Origin: Arthrobacter sp. MYb229
GTDB lineage: Bacteria > Actinomycetota > Actinomycetes > Actinomycetales > Micrococcaceae
DNA: 64,000 bases
NCBI RefSeq assembly: GCF_002975405.1
Contig: NZ_PCPS01000001.1
Coordinates: forward strand, 1 to 64,000
Direction: 5' to 3'
The position numbers and the translations under genes were made by a program. Shown piece after piece: positions 14,953 to 24,185 of this stretch. The notes beneath the pieces are model-generated. The model saw only the letters and a list, made by a program, of their open reading frames with translations. It ran no database searches and was not told the origin of the DNA. Within the stretch, counting starts at the first letter, position 1; every line of letters begins with the position of its first letter.

Positions 14953-16846
14953 CGGCGGAGTCCGATGCGGTTGAGCAGCAACCGTGCTTGGCTGGTTCCG
15001 GGACGTCTAGTGCCGGTGAACGGTCAAAGAACCCTTCGGGGCGGATCTTGAATCCAACGGTGTCCACCGGCATGATTGGCCAGTCTTCGGTGCGTGGGAA
15101 ATGGGTCAGCGCAAAGGTGTGCCAGAGGCTCACCGCCTCGCCGTCAATGTTCTTATCTTCCTCTATCCAAGAACCAATGCCGGCAACTCCCGGGTTCTGG
15201 TTGACGAAATCTCCGGTGGGGTAGCGCTGTGCCGCATTGCGCTGGGTAACCCAAAGGGCCTTGGAGGCAAATTCGGCACGCTTCTGCACCGAGGAGCCCT
15301 CGGCGGCAAGCAAGGTCGGCAGCCCCTGCGGCATGAGCTTGTAGCCTACCGGCTTGCCGAGGTAATTCTTCGACTCGGGATTGGTCACTACCCATGAACG
15401 TCCCGCGGCCATGTTCGCATCGCGGACCGCTTGCTGCTCGGTGGCCAGCACGGTGTGCGAACGGCTGAAGGCGTTGCCGCGCGGGTTCTCTGCGCTGATC
15501 GGCAGGCGGACGGCTTCCTCCTCGATGACCTGGCTGGGGCCGCCGTCGAGGGCGAAATCGAGGCGGGCGCCGAAGATGTGCTGGTGGAATGGTGCCCCTA
15601 GTCCCGGTGCCATTTCGGAGGCGAAGCGCTCATCGAGCATGGCGGAGGTGAAGACGACGCCGGTGGCCTTGGCCTCGAACTCGATGGTGCCGTCCAGGTA
15701 GAGGTACCAGTAGAAGCCGTAGTCGTAGTTGCCCACGGTGGTGAAGAAGCTGATCACCAGGCGACGGTTGCGCCGGGTGTACTTGACCCCCGACCAATCA
15801 TCGGAGTGCTTTGCGAGAATCGAGGCATCCTCCTCGTGCATGCAAATTCCGTTGGTAATTGTTTGGGCCTCGCCGTTGGCGTCGGTGATCACCGGGGAGA
15901 TGTAGTGGATCTCGCCGAGGCAGTCACAACCCAGTTCCAGCGAGTTGGCGAATCGGCCCACCAGGTATTCGCCGGTATCAAAATAGTTCTGCCAGCTGCG
16001 CACCGGAGAAGGGTCGCCGTAGGGGACCACCATTTCGGCGATGGAAGCGCGATCCAGGATGCGGCGGCGCTGCTCCTGGTCGTCAAAGGCGATGTTGTAG
16101 AGCACTAGGCCTTCGCGCATATCGAAGCCGATATCCAGCGACCATTTCTCCCACTCGACGTGGTTTCCCTCGGTTACCGTGAAGCTTGCGCCCTCGGGCT
16201 GCGTGATTTCGATCGGTCGTTGGGTGGTGCGGACCGGACCGGTGAGTTCCGGATCCGTGTAGTTTCCATGTGTTTCCGGCACCGGAACGATACCAAAATC
16301 CAGGAGCTGGTCCACGGTGCCGGCGATGGTGTCGAGGTAGACCACGAGCCCATCCACCGGGTGGGCCCAGGCGGAATCTTCGGCAAAGTCCTGGCGGAAG
16401 GCCAAGCCGCGCAGGATGCGGCGGCCGGATTCCTGCGGGTACTCGAAGACGCCGGCGGATAATGGCGCGACCCGAACCTGCTCGGGCTTCAGATTTCTTT
16501 TGGCTAGGGCCGCGGCCCACTCCTCGCTCTTGGCCAAGATCGCTTCGACCATTTCGAATTCTTCCACGAGCACCGGCAGCTGGCCGGTGGCCCCTGGATC
16601 CAGCTCCACGAGCGTTTCAATCTTCCCAGTGGAGAGGTCAAGGACTACATCCTTCGGCTCATTCTCCAGCCGGTCCATCAGCATGGCGCGGACCCTGCGC
16701 CCAGGGGCCTGCGGGTTTGGATCTTCAAGTCCCATGTAGGCAATGCGGGTGTTCTGTCCGTAAATCCCCGCGGTCACCAAGATCTTCTTGGCCGCGGCAA
16801 TTTCTTCTGCAGAAAGCAGGGAGAAGTTAGTTTTTGTATCTTGCAT
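14927..16846 (-). CDS. Copper-containing primary-amine oxidase (TPQ enzyme)
   Basis: The 639-residue protein converts primary amines to aldehydes, NH3 and H2O2. The TPQ precursor is Y374 in TVGNYDYGF, and the copper histidines H421 and H423 lie in [11 protein letters not shown]. The third ligand is in the C-terminal third. The size equals that of the phenylethylamine/histamine oxidases of Arthrobacter globiformis. No signal peptide is seen, so it is cytoplasmic. The tail [19 protein letters not shown] has two Cys pairs. The ATG at 16846 has AAAGGA 10 nt upstream; the 29-codon upstream extension would run through the operator palindrome and is rejected. It is divergent from tetR, and the palindrome at 16889-16910 lies between them. 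Confidence 0.95.
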   Translation of the reverse strand: MQDTKTNFSLLSAEEIAAAKKILVTAGIYGQNTRIAYMGLEDPNPQAPGRRVRAMLMDRLENEPKDVVLDLSTGKIETLVELDPGATGQLPVLVEEFEMVEAILAKSEEWAAALAKRNLKPEQVRVAPLSAGVFEYPQESGRRILRGLAFRQDFAEDSAWAHPVDGLVVYLDTIAGTVDQLLDFGIVPVPETHGNYTDPELTGPVRTTQRPIEITQPEGASFTVTEGNHVEWEKWSLDIGFDMREGLVLYNIAFDDQEQRRRILDRASIAEMVVPYGDPSPVRSWQNYFDTGEYLVGRFANSLELGCDCLGEIHYISPVITDANGEAQTITNGICMHEEDASILAKHSDDWSGVKYTRRNRRLVISFFTTVGNYDYGFYWYLYLDGTIEFEAKATGVVFTSAMLDERFASEMAPGLGAPFHQHIFGARLDFALDGGPSQVIEEEAVRLPISAENPRGNAFSRSHTVLATEQQAVRDANMAAGRSWVVTNPESKNYLGKPVGYKLMPQGLPTLLAAEGSSVQKRAEFASKALWVTQRNAAQRYPTGDFVNQNPGVAGIGSWIEEDKNIDGEAVSLWHTFALTHFPRTEDWPIMPVDTVGFKIRPEGFFDRSPALDVPEPAKHGCCSTASDSAGGCCSTNS

Positions 16847-16888
16847 GACAAACGCATCCTTTGGATTGATGTGAGTCGAACCACTTTT

Positions 16889-16910
16889 TATTCTCTGCTT
16901 GTAGAGAATA
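16889..16910. promoter_or_regulatory. Palindromic operator, probable TetR site 1
   Basis: TATTCTCT (16889-16896) and AGAGAATA (16903-16910) form a perfect 8-bp inverted repeat with a 6-nt spacer, between the divergent amine oxidase and tetR genes. A close relative lies at 17567-17592. Confidence 0.75.
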
Positions 16911-16973
16911 CGGAAAATGGCGACTCGTGGCAATAGCGCGCCGAAGAAAACTTGTCTTAGCTAGGCTGGGTGC

Positions 16974-17561
16974 ATGCCAAGAATTGTTGACCACAACCAG
17001 CGGCGCCGCGAGATTGTCGAAGTCACCTGGCGCTTTATTGCCAGGCAAGGCTTCGACAAGCTGAACCTGCGCGACCTGTCCGCCGCGGCTGGCTATGCCA
17101 ACGGTGGATTGAAAACCTATTTTCCGAACCGCGATGCGATTCTGGTTGCGACATTCAATTACGTTGCCGACTCAACCAGTCGACGCATTGCCGAAAAGAC
17201 CGCGACGCTCAAGGGCGTAGACGCGATTCGCGCCTTTGCGCTCGAGGTGCTCCCCTTGGATGAGGAGCGTCGGGACGAGGGGCGTGTTGCCGTGCATTTC
17301 TGGCATCTGGCACTCGGCGAGCCGGATTTGGCTGAGGTGAATGCGGTGGCGATGGATCGCTGGCGCACCATGCTGGACGGCTGGCTGGTCGATATCTTGG
17401 GTGATGGGCACCCGGGTGCGATGGTGGCACGTGACTCGCTGCTCAACTTCATGCTTGGTGCGCAGGGTGCGAGCGTGCTCGACGCCCGGACGAATACCGC
17501 TCAATCGCTGGTTGAGCAGCTCGAATACCAGCTGCGTGCGCTCGTGGCCCTGCCGCGATAA
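16974..17561 (+). CDS. TetR/AcrR-family repressor, BetI-like
   Basis: The 195-residue protein has an N-terminal helix-turn-helix (about residues 10-55; GFDKLNLRDLSAAAGYANGGLKTYF) and a C-terminal ligand domain of the BetI type (EERRDEGRVAVHFW). It is divergent from the amine oxidase. The two related palindromes that flank tetR suggest it controls the amine oxidase, itself and the following araC gene. The ligand is probably an amine or its aldehyde or acid product. Confidence 0.9.
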   Translation: MPRIVDHNQRRREIVEVTWRFIARQGFDKLNLRDLSAAAGYANGGLKTYFPNRDAILVATFNYVADSTSRRIAEKTATLKGVDAIRAFALEVLPLDEERRDEGRVAVHFWHLALGEPDLAEVNAVAMDRWRTMLDGWLVDILGDGHPGAMVARDSLLNFMLGAQGASVLDARTNTAQSLVEQLEYQLRALVALPR

Positions 17562-17566
17562 ATATT

Positions 17567-17592
17567 CTTTATTCTCCGCCTGAAGAATAAAG
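17567..17592. promoter_or_regulatory. Palindromic operator, probable TetR site 2
   Basis: CTTTATTCT (17567-17575) and AGAATAAAG (17584-17592) form a perfect 9-bp inverted repeat with an 8-nt spacer. It shares the pattern TTTATTCTCyGCyTGwAGA with site 1. It begins 5 nt after the tetR stop and ends 76 nt before the araC start. Confidence 0.7.
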
Positions 17593-17668
17593 GTGACTTT
17601 GGAGTAGAACTGCCGTACCCTCAAACGTGATGCCCGACACAACAGGGGTGCGTTCCAGAGAGGTCTCG

Positions 17669-18598
17669 ATGTATCAGATTCAACATGTTGACTCGTTCAG
17701 CGCATGGTCCAGGCTGATCTCTGATGCCTTCGTGCAATTACGCAGCGAGCAGGTAACCGCCGGTCACTTCTCGGCCAGCCTCGGGGTCAATATGCTCGGC
17801 AACATCGGACTGATGCGAGTGAATTCCAAGGCGCACACCGTCTTGCGCACCGAGGACCTGACCTCCACCGGAGACGGGGAATTCTACAAAGTCTCTTATC
17901 AGCTCGCCGGGCACGGCCTGTTGATTCAAGATGGACGCGAAACCGTTTTAGCCCCCGGAGACTTGGCAATCTACGATACTCAGCGGCCCTACACGCTGAG
18001 CTTTGACCAGGCGGCCTCACTGATGGTGGTGCTCATTCCGCATCATCAGTTTCGGCTCTCGCGCCACCAGGTCGGCGAAATCACCGCTACTCGAATGGAA
18101 GCCGGGCATCCGCTCACCGGAACTGTTACGCCGCTGTTGCGGCATTTGGGCGAAAACCTGGCGCAGTGGGATCGATATGGTGGCGCGGGGCTTGCCCGCA
18201 ATACCGTGGATCTGCTGGCGACCTCGCTGGGCGGTGTGCTATCCCATGCCCATGCGGTGGACCCACGGATTGCCCAGCGCGAACGCATTATCGAATTCAT
18301 AGAGCAGCGCCTGGACGCTCCGGAGCTAACGCCCGCTTTTATTGCAGAAGCCCACTTCATCTCGGTGCGAACCCTGCATGCTCTCTTCGCGGAGGAGCCA
18401 CGCAGCGTTGCCGCCCTCATCCGGCATTATCGGATGAAATACGCTGCCGAGCTTTTGAGCGACCCATTGCTGGCACAGGTGTCGGTCCAGAGCGTCGGCA
18501 CGCGCGTAGGCATCGTCGATGCACCCGGATTCACCAGAGCCTTCGCCCGCGAATACGGGCTGACTCCCGGTAAATTCAGGCTCAAGGCGTTGGCCTGA
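17669..18598 (+). CDS. AraC-family regulator, FeaR-like
   Basis: The 309-residue protein has an N-terminal AraC-binding-like beta domain (about residues 40-160: GHGLLIQDGRETVLAPGDLAIYDTQRPY) and a C-terminal double helix-turn-helix (about 205-305; FISVRTLHALFAEEP and PGFTRAFAREYGLTPGKFR). In E. coli the related FeaR activates tynA (copper amine oxidase) and feaB (phenylacetaldehyde dehydrogenase); this neighbourhood has the same two enzyme types. The ATG at 17669 with GAGAGG 5-6 nt upstream is chosen over the GTG at 17627 and the ATG at 17630. It probably activates the permease-ALDH pair that follows. Confidence 0.88.
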   Translation: MYQIQHVDSFSAWSRLISDAFVQLRSEQVTAGHFSASLGVNMLGNIGLMRVNSKAHTVLRTEDLTSTGDGEFYKVSYQLAGHGLLIQDGRETVLAPGDLAIYDTQRPYTLSFDQAASLMVVLIPHHQFRLSRHQVGEITATRMEAGHPLTGTVTPLLRHLGENLAQWDRYGGAGLARNTVDLLATSLGGVLSHAHAVDPRIAQRERIIEFIEQRLDAPELTPAFIAEAHFISVRTLHALFAEEPRSVAALIRHYRMKYAAELLSDPLLAQVSVQSVGTRVGIVDAPGFTRAFAREYGLTPGKFRLKALA

Positions 18599-18702
18599 GC
18601 CATCGTATGCGCGCATGGGCAAGAGCCCTGCACGCAACGGCAACGTGAATGTGAACCCCGTCATGGATCCTTGAGATATCGATAGATTGAGTGGGGAAAC
18701 CA

Positions 18703-20139
18703 ATGGGACTCGAACAACGCACCTTATCGGTGCCAGCACTGGTAGTCATGATTATCGCGGCCAGCGCACCGCTGACGGTTGTCGCCGGCGGCGTAACGAC
18801 AAACTATGCGGTGACCGGCATGGATTCGGTGCCGCTGTCATTTGTCATTCTGGGAATTATCCTGTTGATCTTCAGCATCGGCTACACCGCGATGAGCCAG
18901 CATATACCTAACGCGGGCGCCTTCTACGCGTATATCGCCGGAGGCCTGGGCCAAGCCGCCGGCGTCGGCGCGGCTATGGTCGCGGTTGTCAGCTACAACC
19001 TCATGCAGATCGGCATCTATGGGCTCTTCGGGTTCGCGGCGGCTTCCTTCGCTTCCGGCCTCTTAGGCTCCACCATCCCTTGGTGGGTTATGGCGCTAGT
19101 CGCTTGGATTCTGGTCGGTGCGCTGGGTATGAACCGGGTCGATTTCTCCGTCAAAATTCTTGGATTCGTCGTCGCGCTGGAATTCCTCGTGGTCATTGTT
19201 TATGACGCGATGACCTTCGCGGTCGCTCCGGAAGCACCAGAATTCAACGCTGCATTCAACGTCGGTGACGCGATGGCGCCGGGCATGGGCGCGGTCATGG
19301 CGTTCAGCATCGCGGCATTCATGGGGTTCGAGTCTGGAACTATCTACAACGAAGAGGTCAAGGATCCAAAGCGCACGGCCCGCAGTGCCACGCTGATTGC
19401 CGTCACGATCATCGCAGTATTTTATGCCTTCTCCGCGTGGGCCGTTGCCGTGGGCGAGGGGCAGGGAAATGTCGCCGCGGCCTCGGCAGAATTCGGACCC
19501 GATCTGATCTTCGTATTCCTCGGTGCCCATGCGCCGGGCTGGTTCGTTGACATCGCTAACCTGCTGTTCATCACCAGCCTGTTCGCCGCGCTGCTTGCCT
19601 TCCACAACGTGGTGGCACGCTACTTTTACTCCATGGGCCGCGGTGGCGCCTTGCCGAAGTTCCTCGCGAAGACCTCACGCCGAACCCACGCGCCGGTCGC
19701 CGGTTCCCAGGCCCAGTCATTGCTTGCCTTGCTGGTGATCGTGGTATTTGCGGTGGTCTCCGCCGGCAAGGACCCGATATTTATCGTCTTCACCATGTTC
19801 ACTTGGATGACAAACTCCGCCGCCTTCGGGCTGGTGCTGCTGATGGCGCTGACTTCATTCGCGGTGTGCGGATACTTCGCCAGGAACCGTACGGCAGATT
19901 CGGTGCTCACCCGTGTTATCGCCCCAATTGCTGCCGGGCTGGCGCTGAGCTTTGTCTTTGTCCAGATCGTCATCAACTTCGATGTTCTGATCGGCTTGGA
20001 GGAACCAGGGGCGTTGCCCTATATCTTGCAAGCAATAGTCATTGTGCCCGGTATCCTCGGCTTCCTGCTTTCTTGGTGGGTGCGAAAGATCCGGAATAAG
20101 TCTGCTCAATCTAAAATCCATGAAACAACTCTGAACTAA
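18703..20139 (+). CDS. APC-superfamily amine/amino-acid permease
   Basis: The 478-residue protein has about twelve membrane helices from residue 10 to 465 and APC features, such as an early SAPLTVVAGGV break and a mid-protein MGFESGTIYNEEVKDPKRTARSA loop. It imports an amine or amino acid, and its place between araC and an ALDH suggests the amine oxidised by the copper amine oxidase. The ATG at 18703 with GGGGA 6 nt upstream is chosen over the GTG at 18691. The ALDH gene follows after 15 nt, so the two form an operon. Confidence 0.87.
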   Translation: MGLEQRTLSVPALVVMIIAASAPLTVVAGGVTTNYAVTGMDSVPLSFVILGIILLIFSIGYTAMSQHIPNAGAFYAYIAGGLGQAAGVGAAMVAVVSYNLMQIGIYGLFGFAAASFASGLLGSTIPWWVMALVAWILVGALGMNRVDFSVKILGFVVALEFLVVIVYDAMTFAVAPEAPEFNAAFNVGDAMAPGMGAVMAFSIAAFMGFESGTIYNEEVKDPKRTARSATLIAVTIIAVFYAFSAWAVAVGEGQGNVAAASAEFGPDLIFVFLGAHAPGWFVDIANLLFITSLFAALLAFHNVVARYFYSMGRGGALPKFLAKTSRRTHAPVAGSQAQSLLALLVIVVFAVVSAGKDPIFIVFTMFTWMTNSAAFGLVLLMALTSFAVCGYFARNRTADSVLTRVIAPIAAGLALSFVFVQIVINFDVLIGLEEPGALPYILQAIVIVPGILGFLLSWWVRKIRNKSAQSKIHETTLN

Positions 20140-20154
20140 CCAAGGGAGATCTCA

Positions 20155-21567
20155 ATGTCATACTCCAACGCACAGGAACTGCTGTCCGCTATTCAGCCGG
20201 CTTCCGGCGGCACCGAAATCTTTGACCCGGCCACCGGAGAGCTCGTCGGCCGGGTAGCCCAAAGCAGCGTGGCAGATTTGGACGCCGCGGTGAGCGCCGC
20301 CCGAACTGCGCAGCCTGCATGGGATGCACTCGGCCACGAAGAGCGCAATCGTCTGCTGAACCTGGCCGCGGATCGCATCGAAGCCAACGCCGAGGCCTTG
20401 GCCGAGCTGCTTTCCCGGGAACAGGGCAAACCGCTAAACGGTCCCAACGCTCGCTTCGAAATTGGAGGATGCGCGGCTTGGCTGCGCGCCGCCACCGCCT
20501 ATGAGGTGGAGCCGGAGGTCGTGGTGGACGACGGGGAAACCTACGCCGCCAAACACTACCGTGCCCTAGGCGTGGTCGGCGCCATTGGACCGTGGAACTG
20601 GCCGATGATGATCTCCATCTGGCAGCTGGCGCCTTCGCTGCGCATGGGCAACACCGTGGTCATGAAGCCAAGCGAATACACCCCGTTGTCGGTGCTGGCC
20701 TTGGGGCATGTCCTCAACGAGGTCTTGCCAGCGGATGTGCTGCATGTAGTGGCCGGTGGCCGTGAAGTAGGAGAGAAGCTCTCCGCCCACCCAGAGATCA
20801 ATAAGATCATGTTCACCGGGTCCACCCCGACAGGAAAGGCGATCATTCGCTCTTCGGCCGACACCGTCAAGCGGCTGACCCTCGAGCTGGGTGGAAACGA
20901 TGCGGGAATCGTCATGGAGGACGCCGATCCGAAGGCCTTCGCCGAGGATCTGTTCTGGGGCGCATTCATCAACACCGGCCAAACCTGTGCCGCCTTGAAG
21001 CGCCTGTACGTCCCGGAATCCATCTACGCGCAGGTCTGCCAGGCCTTGACCGAGGTGGCCGCCAAGATGCCAATGGGCGTGGGCCTTGATGAGAACAACG
21101 TCCTCGGCCCGCTGCAGAATAAGGCCCAGTATAAGATCGTCGCCGACCTGGTCCAGAGTGCGGTGGACTCCGGTGCGACGGTGCTGCTGGGGGCCGACCC
21201 GGACAGCGAAGCTGCCGGATACTTCTACCCAACCACCCTGGTGGCAGATATCGATCCGCAAAATCCTCTGGTCACCGAGGAGCAGTTCGGTCCGGCCTTG
21301 CCGATTGTCAAGGTTAAGAACGTGGAAGAAGCCATAACCCACGCTAACTCGTTGGAGACCGGACTGGGCGCTTCGGTCTGGGGCTCGGATCGCGAGCAGG
21401 CTCTTGCCGTAGCGGCACGGATCCAGGCCGGTACGGTCTGGATCAATTCGCACGGCACTATCGATCCGCGCATTCCGTTCGGCGGGGCCAAGCAGTCCGG
21501 CTATGGTTTGGAATTCGGGTTGGATGGGCTCAAGGCACTGGCTCAGCCGCAGCTGATCAAGGGCTGA
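20155..21567 (+). CDS. NAD(P)-dependent aldehyde dehydrogenase
   Basis: The 470-residue ALDH has the catalytic Cys278 in NTGQTCAALKR, the LELGGNDAG glutamate motif and FTGSTPTGKA for the cofactor. Its context (copper amine oxidase, FeaR-like regulator, permease) suggests it oxidises the aldehyde made by the amine oxidase, such as phenylacetaldehyde or an aminoaldehyde, to the acid. The SD AAGGGAG is well placed. A strong terminator follows. Confidence 0.9.
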   Translation: MSYSNAQELLSAIQPASGGTEIFDPATGELVGRVAQSSVADLDAAVSAARTAQPAWDALGHEERNRLLNLAADRIEANAEALAELLSREQGKPLNGPNARFEIGGCAAWLRAATAYEVEPEVVVDDGETYAAKHYRALGVVGAIGPWNWPMMISIWQLAPSLRMGNTVVMKPSEYTPLSVLALGHVLNEVLPADVLHVVAGGREVGEKLSAHPEINKIMFTGSTPTGKAIIRSSADTVKRLTLELGGNDAGIVMEDADPKAFAEDLFWGAFINTGQTCAALKRLYVPESIYAQVCQALTEVAAKMPMGVGLDENNVLGPLQNKAQYKIVADLVQSAVDSGATVLLGADPDSEAAGYFYPTTLVADIDPQNPLVTEEQFGPALPIVKVKNVEEAITHANSLETGLGASVWGSDREQALAVAARIQAGTVWINSHGTIDPRIPFGGAKQSGYGLEFGLDGLKALAQPQLIKG

Positions 21568-21577
21568 TAAAAAGCGC

Positions 21578-21616
21578 AAAGGGTCCGCAACTCCGGCAAG
21601 GAGCTGCGGACCCTTT
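21578..21616 (+). terminator. Rho-independent terminator of the permease-ALDH operon
   Basis: AAAGGGTCCGCA (21578-21589) and TGCGGACCCTTT (21605-21616) form a perfect 12-bp stem with an inner CTCC/GGAG stem. It ends in TTT on the plus strand and in TTT on the minus strand, so it may also end the convergent HtaA gene. Confidence 0.88.
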
Positions 21617-21635
21617 GAAGCATGGTGCCTGCCCG

Positions 21636-22118
21636 CTAGCCGCGCAAGACGACCTCAACCGGTTCCATGTCTTGGCCGGACTTGTACTGGCCGTTGAACA
21701 GGGCCGAGCCCTGTTCCGTCAGTGATGCCGCGAAGCGGGTTTTGACCAGACCGAAGGCATTGGACACGGCGGTTTCGACCAGTTCGGCGATGGGCAGGCG
21801 CTCGCCGTTTTCGTTGGCGACGCTGAGCAGGACCAAATCATCGTGTTCTTCGATGCGCGGTTCGATGAGGTCCAGCTTCATCATTCCGCCATGGCCCACG
21901 AAGGAGACACGGCCGTTGAAGCGCAGCTCGCCTTCGGGGGATTCGGCGTCCACGGCGACCGGGAACGCGAGGTTATTGCCAACCTGCCACACCCCGTTGG
22001 ATGCTTCGATACGGCCGTCGGGAAGCGACGAAATATAGCCCACGAAGGAAGCCTTCAGGCCCCACTCGAGGTGAGGCTGGAACGGATCACCCGCCGGTGC
22101 ACCATTCATACCCATCAT
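21636..22118 (-). CDS. Single-domain HtaA haem-binding-type protein without signal peptide
   Basis: The 160-residue protein is almost entirely one HtaA domain: LEWGLKASFVGYISSLPDGRIEASNGVW, then RFNGRVSFVGHGGMMKLDL, and ANENGERLPIAELV. HtaA domains of Corynebacterium bind haem through a conserved tyrosine and histidine; the candidates here are the Tyr in FVGYI and the His in VGHGG. Unlike HtaA/HtaB it has no signal sequence or membrane anchor, so it is predicted to be cytoplasmic. The ATG at 22118 lies 9 nt after AAAGGGGA; the ATG at 22127 follows that SD directly and is less likely. Haem binding is inferred. Confidence 0.75.
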   Translation of the reverse strand: MMGMNGAPAGDPFQPHLEWGLKASFVGYISSLPDGRIEASNGVWQVGNNLAFPVAVDAESPEGELRFNGRVSFVGHGGMMKLDLIEPRIEEHDDLVLLSVANENGERLPIAELVETAVSNAFGLVKTRFAASLTEQGSALFNGQYKSGQDMEPVEVVLRG

Positions 22119-22209
22119 CGTGTTCATTCCCCTTTGCGGCTTGACGTCGCGCGCGGTGCGCAAATTAGATCCGGGGATCAGTATTGCATATACATTAGCT
22201 TGAAAGAGA

Positions 22210-22671
22210 CTACTGGTTACCTTGTTTGCGCTCGTGGTACCAAATCTCCTCGATAAATGGTTCCCCGGCCTCACGAACCTCGACGACGACGTCGCTGAAC
22301 GACGTGCCGTCGGGCAGCACCAAGCTGGTGGTAGCCCAGGAACCATTCCAATAGCCCAGATCCAGGCTTGTCGGCTCGTACTTCAGCGCAATGTTCGCCT
22401 CGAGGTGCTTCATGGCGGTGAAATAGCCGCTGGCGGCGACGATCGTGCACACGATGGCAAGCAAGCCGGAGGCACCGGCAACGATCAGTTCGGTGCGGAT
22501 CGAAGACTTCAAGGCATAGGTTTGCAGCCCGTCGGGCTTCCGCTGGAAGTCGCCGCGGCGGATCAGCCCGTGGATGAGCGTGGGGAAGCAGATCAGCACC
22601 AAGGTCACCGCGACACCAAAATAAACCAGTGGCCGCAGAAAATCTATCGGTTCGTATCCCAGCATCTCCAT
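22210..22671 (-). CDS. Two-helix membrane protein, unknown function
   Basis: The 153-residue protein has two hydrophobic helices (about residues 13-33 and 60-83) and a C-terminal soluble part of about 65 residues (EPTSLDLGYWNGSWATTSLVLPDGTSF). It resembles uncharacterised actinobacterial proteins; I do not recognise a family. AGGA lies 7 nt before the ATG. It lies upstream of the HtaA gene on the same strand, 91 nt away; a shared transcript is possible. Confidence 0.7.
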   Translation of the reverse strand: MEMLGYEPIDFLRPLVYFGVAVTLVLICFPTLIHGLIRRGDFQRKPDGLQTYALKSSIRTELIVAGASGLLAIVCTIVAASGYFTAMKHLEANIALKYEPTSLDLGYWNGSWATTSLVLPDGTSFSDVVVEVREAGEPFIEEIWYHERKQGNQ

Positions 22672-22777
22672 GGTCCGATCCTAGCCAAAGATACGCTAGC
22701 TGACCAGAGGTATTAAACACCAGTAGATCGTCCAATGAGTGGGGACCGGTCCCTTGTGGGCGCCGGGCAGCACGCGC

Positions 22778-24148
22778 CTAGATCCCCTTGCCGGGGTTGA
22801 GGATTCCCTGCGGATCGAATACCTGCCTGATGGAATGCTGCAGCCGCAGCGAACGCGACCCGATTTCTTCCTCGAGCCAATCCTGCTTGAGCAGGCCGAT
22901 GCCGTGCTCGCCGGTCAGCGTGCCGCCCAAGCGTTGGGCCAGATGGAACATGTCGGCCAGTGCCGCCTTGGGCGCCCCTGAGGTGATGGACTGCCCCGGA
23001 TCCACCACGATGACCGGGTGCAGATTGCCGTCTGCGGCATGGGCGATGGTGAAGATGCGCACGCCGCGCCGCTCGCCGATTTCGGCCAGGCCGGCCAGCG
23101 CCTCGGCGAGTTTGCTGCGTGGCACCCCGATGTCGCAGATCGATACCGTACCTAGCTGCTCCATGCTGGGGATCGCCTGGCGCCGTGCTTCCATCAGCTG
23201 AGCCGCCTGCGCTTCATCCTCGGCGCGGTCGATGCGCGAGGCCAGCGGCATAATGGCCTCCACCAGCGCCTGCATTTCCAGTTCGGCGCCGAACCCGTCG
23301 GTTTGCGCCAGGAGCAGGGCGCCACCTAGCTCCCGGTGCCCGGTGCCCAGGGCGCCATCGATGGCCCAGAGGCTGGGCCCGTCCATGAGTTCCAAAACCG
23401 AAGGCTGCAGCCGAGCGGAAATAATCGCCGCCGCGGCCTGCGCGGCGCGGGACTCATCGGGGAAATAGGCGGCGGCGGTCGCGGTGCGAATCGGCTTGGG
23501 GCGCAGGCGCAGCACGGCTTCCACCACAATGCCCAAGGTTCCCTCGGAGCCGATGAAGAGGGCATTCATGTCGTAGCCGGCCACGCCCTTGATGGTGCGG
23601 CGCCCGGTGCGCAGCAGCTGCCCATCGGGGAGCACCACGGTCAGGGCCAAAACCGATTCGCGGGTCACCCCGTACTTGGCGCACCACATGCCCCCGGCGT
23701 TGGTGGCAATATTTCCACCGATGGAGCAGATGGCGGTGCTTGCCGGATCCGGGGCATAGAACAGGCCGAGCTCACCGGCGGCGGCATTAACCGCCGCATT
23801 GATGACGCCGGGCTGAACCACCGCGATCTGCTCGACGGGATCGATGGAGATGATCCGATCCATTTTCGAGACGTCCAGGACCACTTCGCCGCGCCGGGCC
23901 GTTGCGCCGGCCGCCAAACCGGTTCCGGCGCCACGCGGCACGATCTTCACCCCGAACTTGCTGGCCAGCTCCATGGCCAGCACCACGTCCGCGGTGCTCC
24001 GGGCAAAAACCACGCCGTCCGCGAAGGATTCCGGGAGATATCCCGAGCGGTCGATGCTTGCCCGTTGGCAGTCTTCCGGACGTATCGAGGCCTGTGGATG
24101 CGCGTCTAATAGCTGCTTGCTGGACTGGTTGGCTTCTCCGGGGATCAC
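22778..24148 (-). CDS. FAD-linked 2-hydroxyacid oxidase/dehydrogenase, GlcD type
   Basis: The 456-residue flavoprotein has a PCMH FAD-binding N-terminus (VPRGAGTGLAAGATARRGEVVLDV, ICSIGGNIATNAGG) and the C-terminal oxidase domain with HAADGNLHPVIVVD and GGTLTGEHGIGLLK. This is the glycolate oxidase GlcD/D-lactate dehydrogenase family. The frame is open to 24235, but the terminator at 24186-24228 lies in that part. The GTG at 24148, with AAGGA 7 nt upstream, is the better start. No GlcE/GlcF partners are nearby, so it may be a one-component D-lactate or D-2-hydroxyacid dehydrogenase. Confidence 0.87.
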   Translation of the reverse strand: MIPGEANQSSKQLLDAHPQASIRPEDCQRASIDRSGYLPESFADGVVFARSTADVVLAMELASKFGVKIVPRGAGTGLAAGATARRGEVVLDVSKMDRIISIDPVEQIAVVQPGVINAAVNAAAGELGLFYAPDPASTAICSIGGNIATNAGGMWCAKYGVTRESVLALTVVLPDGQLLRTGRRTIKGVAGYDMNALFIGSEGTLGIVVEAVLRLRPKPIRTATAAAYFPDESRAAQAAAAIISARLQPSVLELMDGPSLWAIDGALGTGHRELGGALLLAQTDGFGAELEMQALVEAIMPLASRIDRAEDEAQAAQLMEARRQAIPSMEQLGTVSICDIGVPRSKLAEALAGLAEIGERRGVRIFTIAHAADGNLHPVIVVDPGQSITSGAPKAALADMFHLAQRLGGTLTGEHGIGLLKQDWLEEEIGSRSLRLQHSIRQVFDPQGILNPGKGI

Positions 24149-24185
24149 TGGGACGTCCTTGGCTCGAGAGGGGGTGGGAGGTGTT

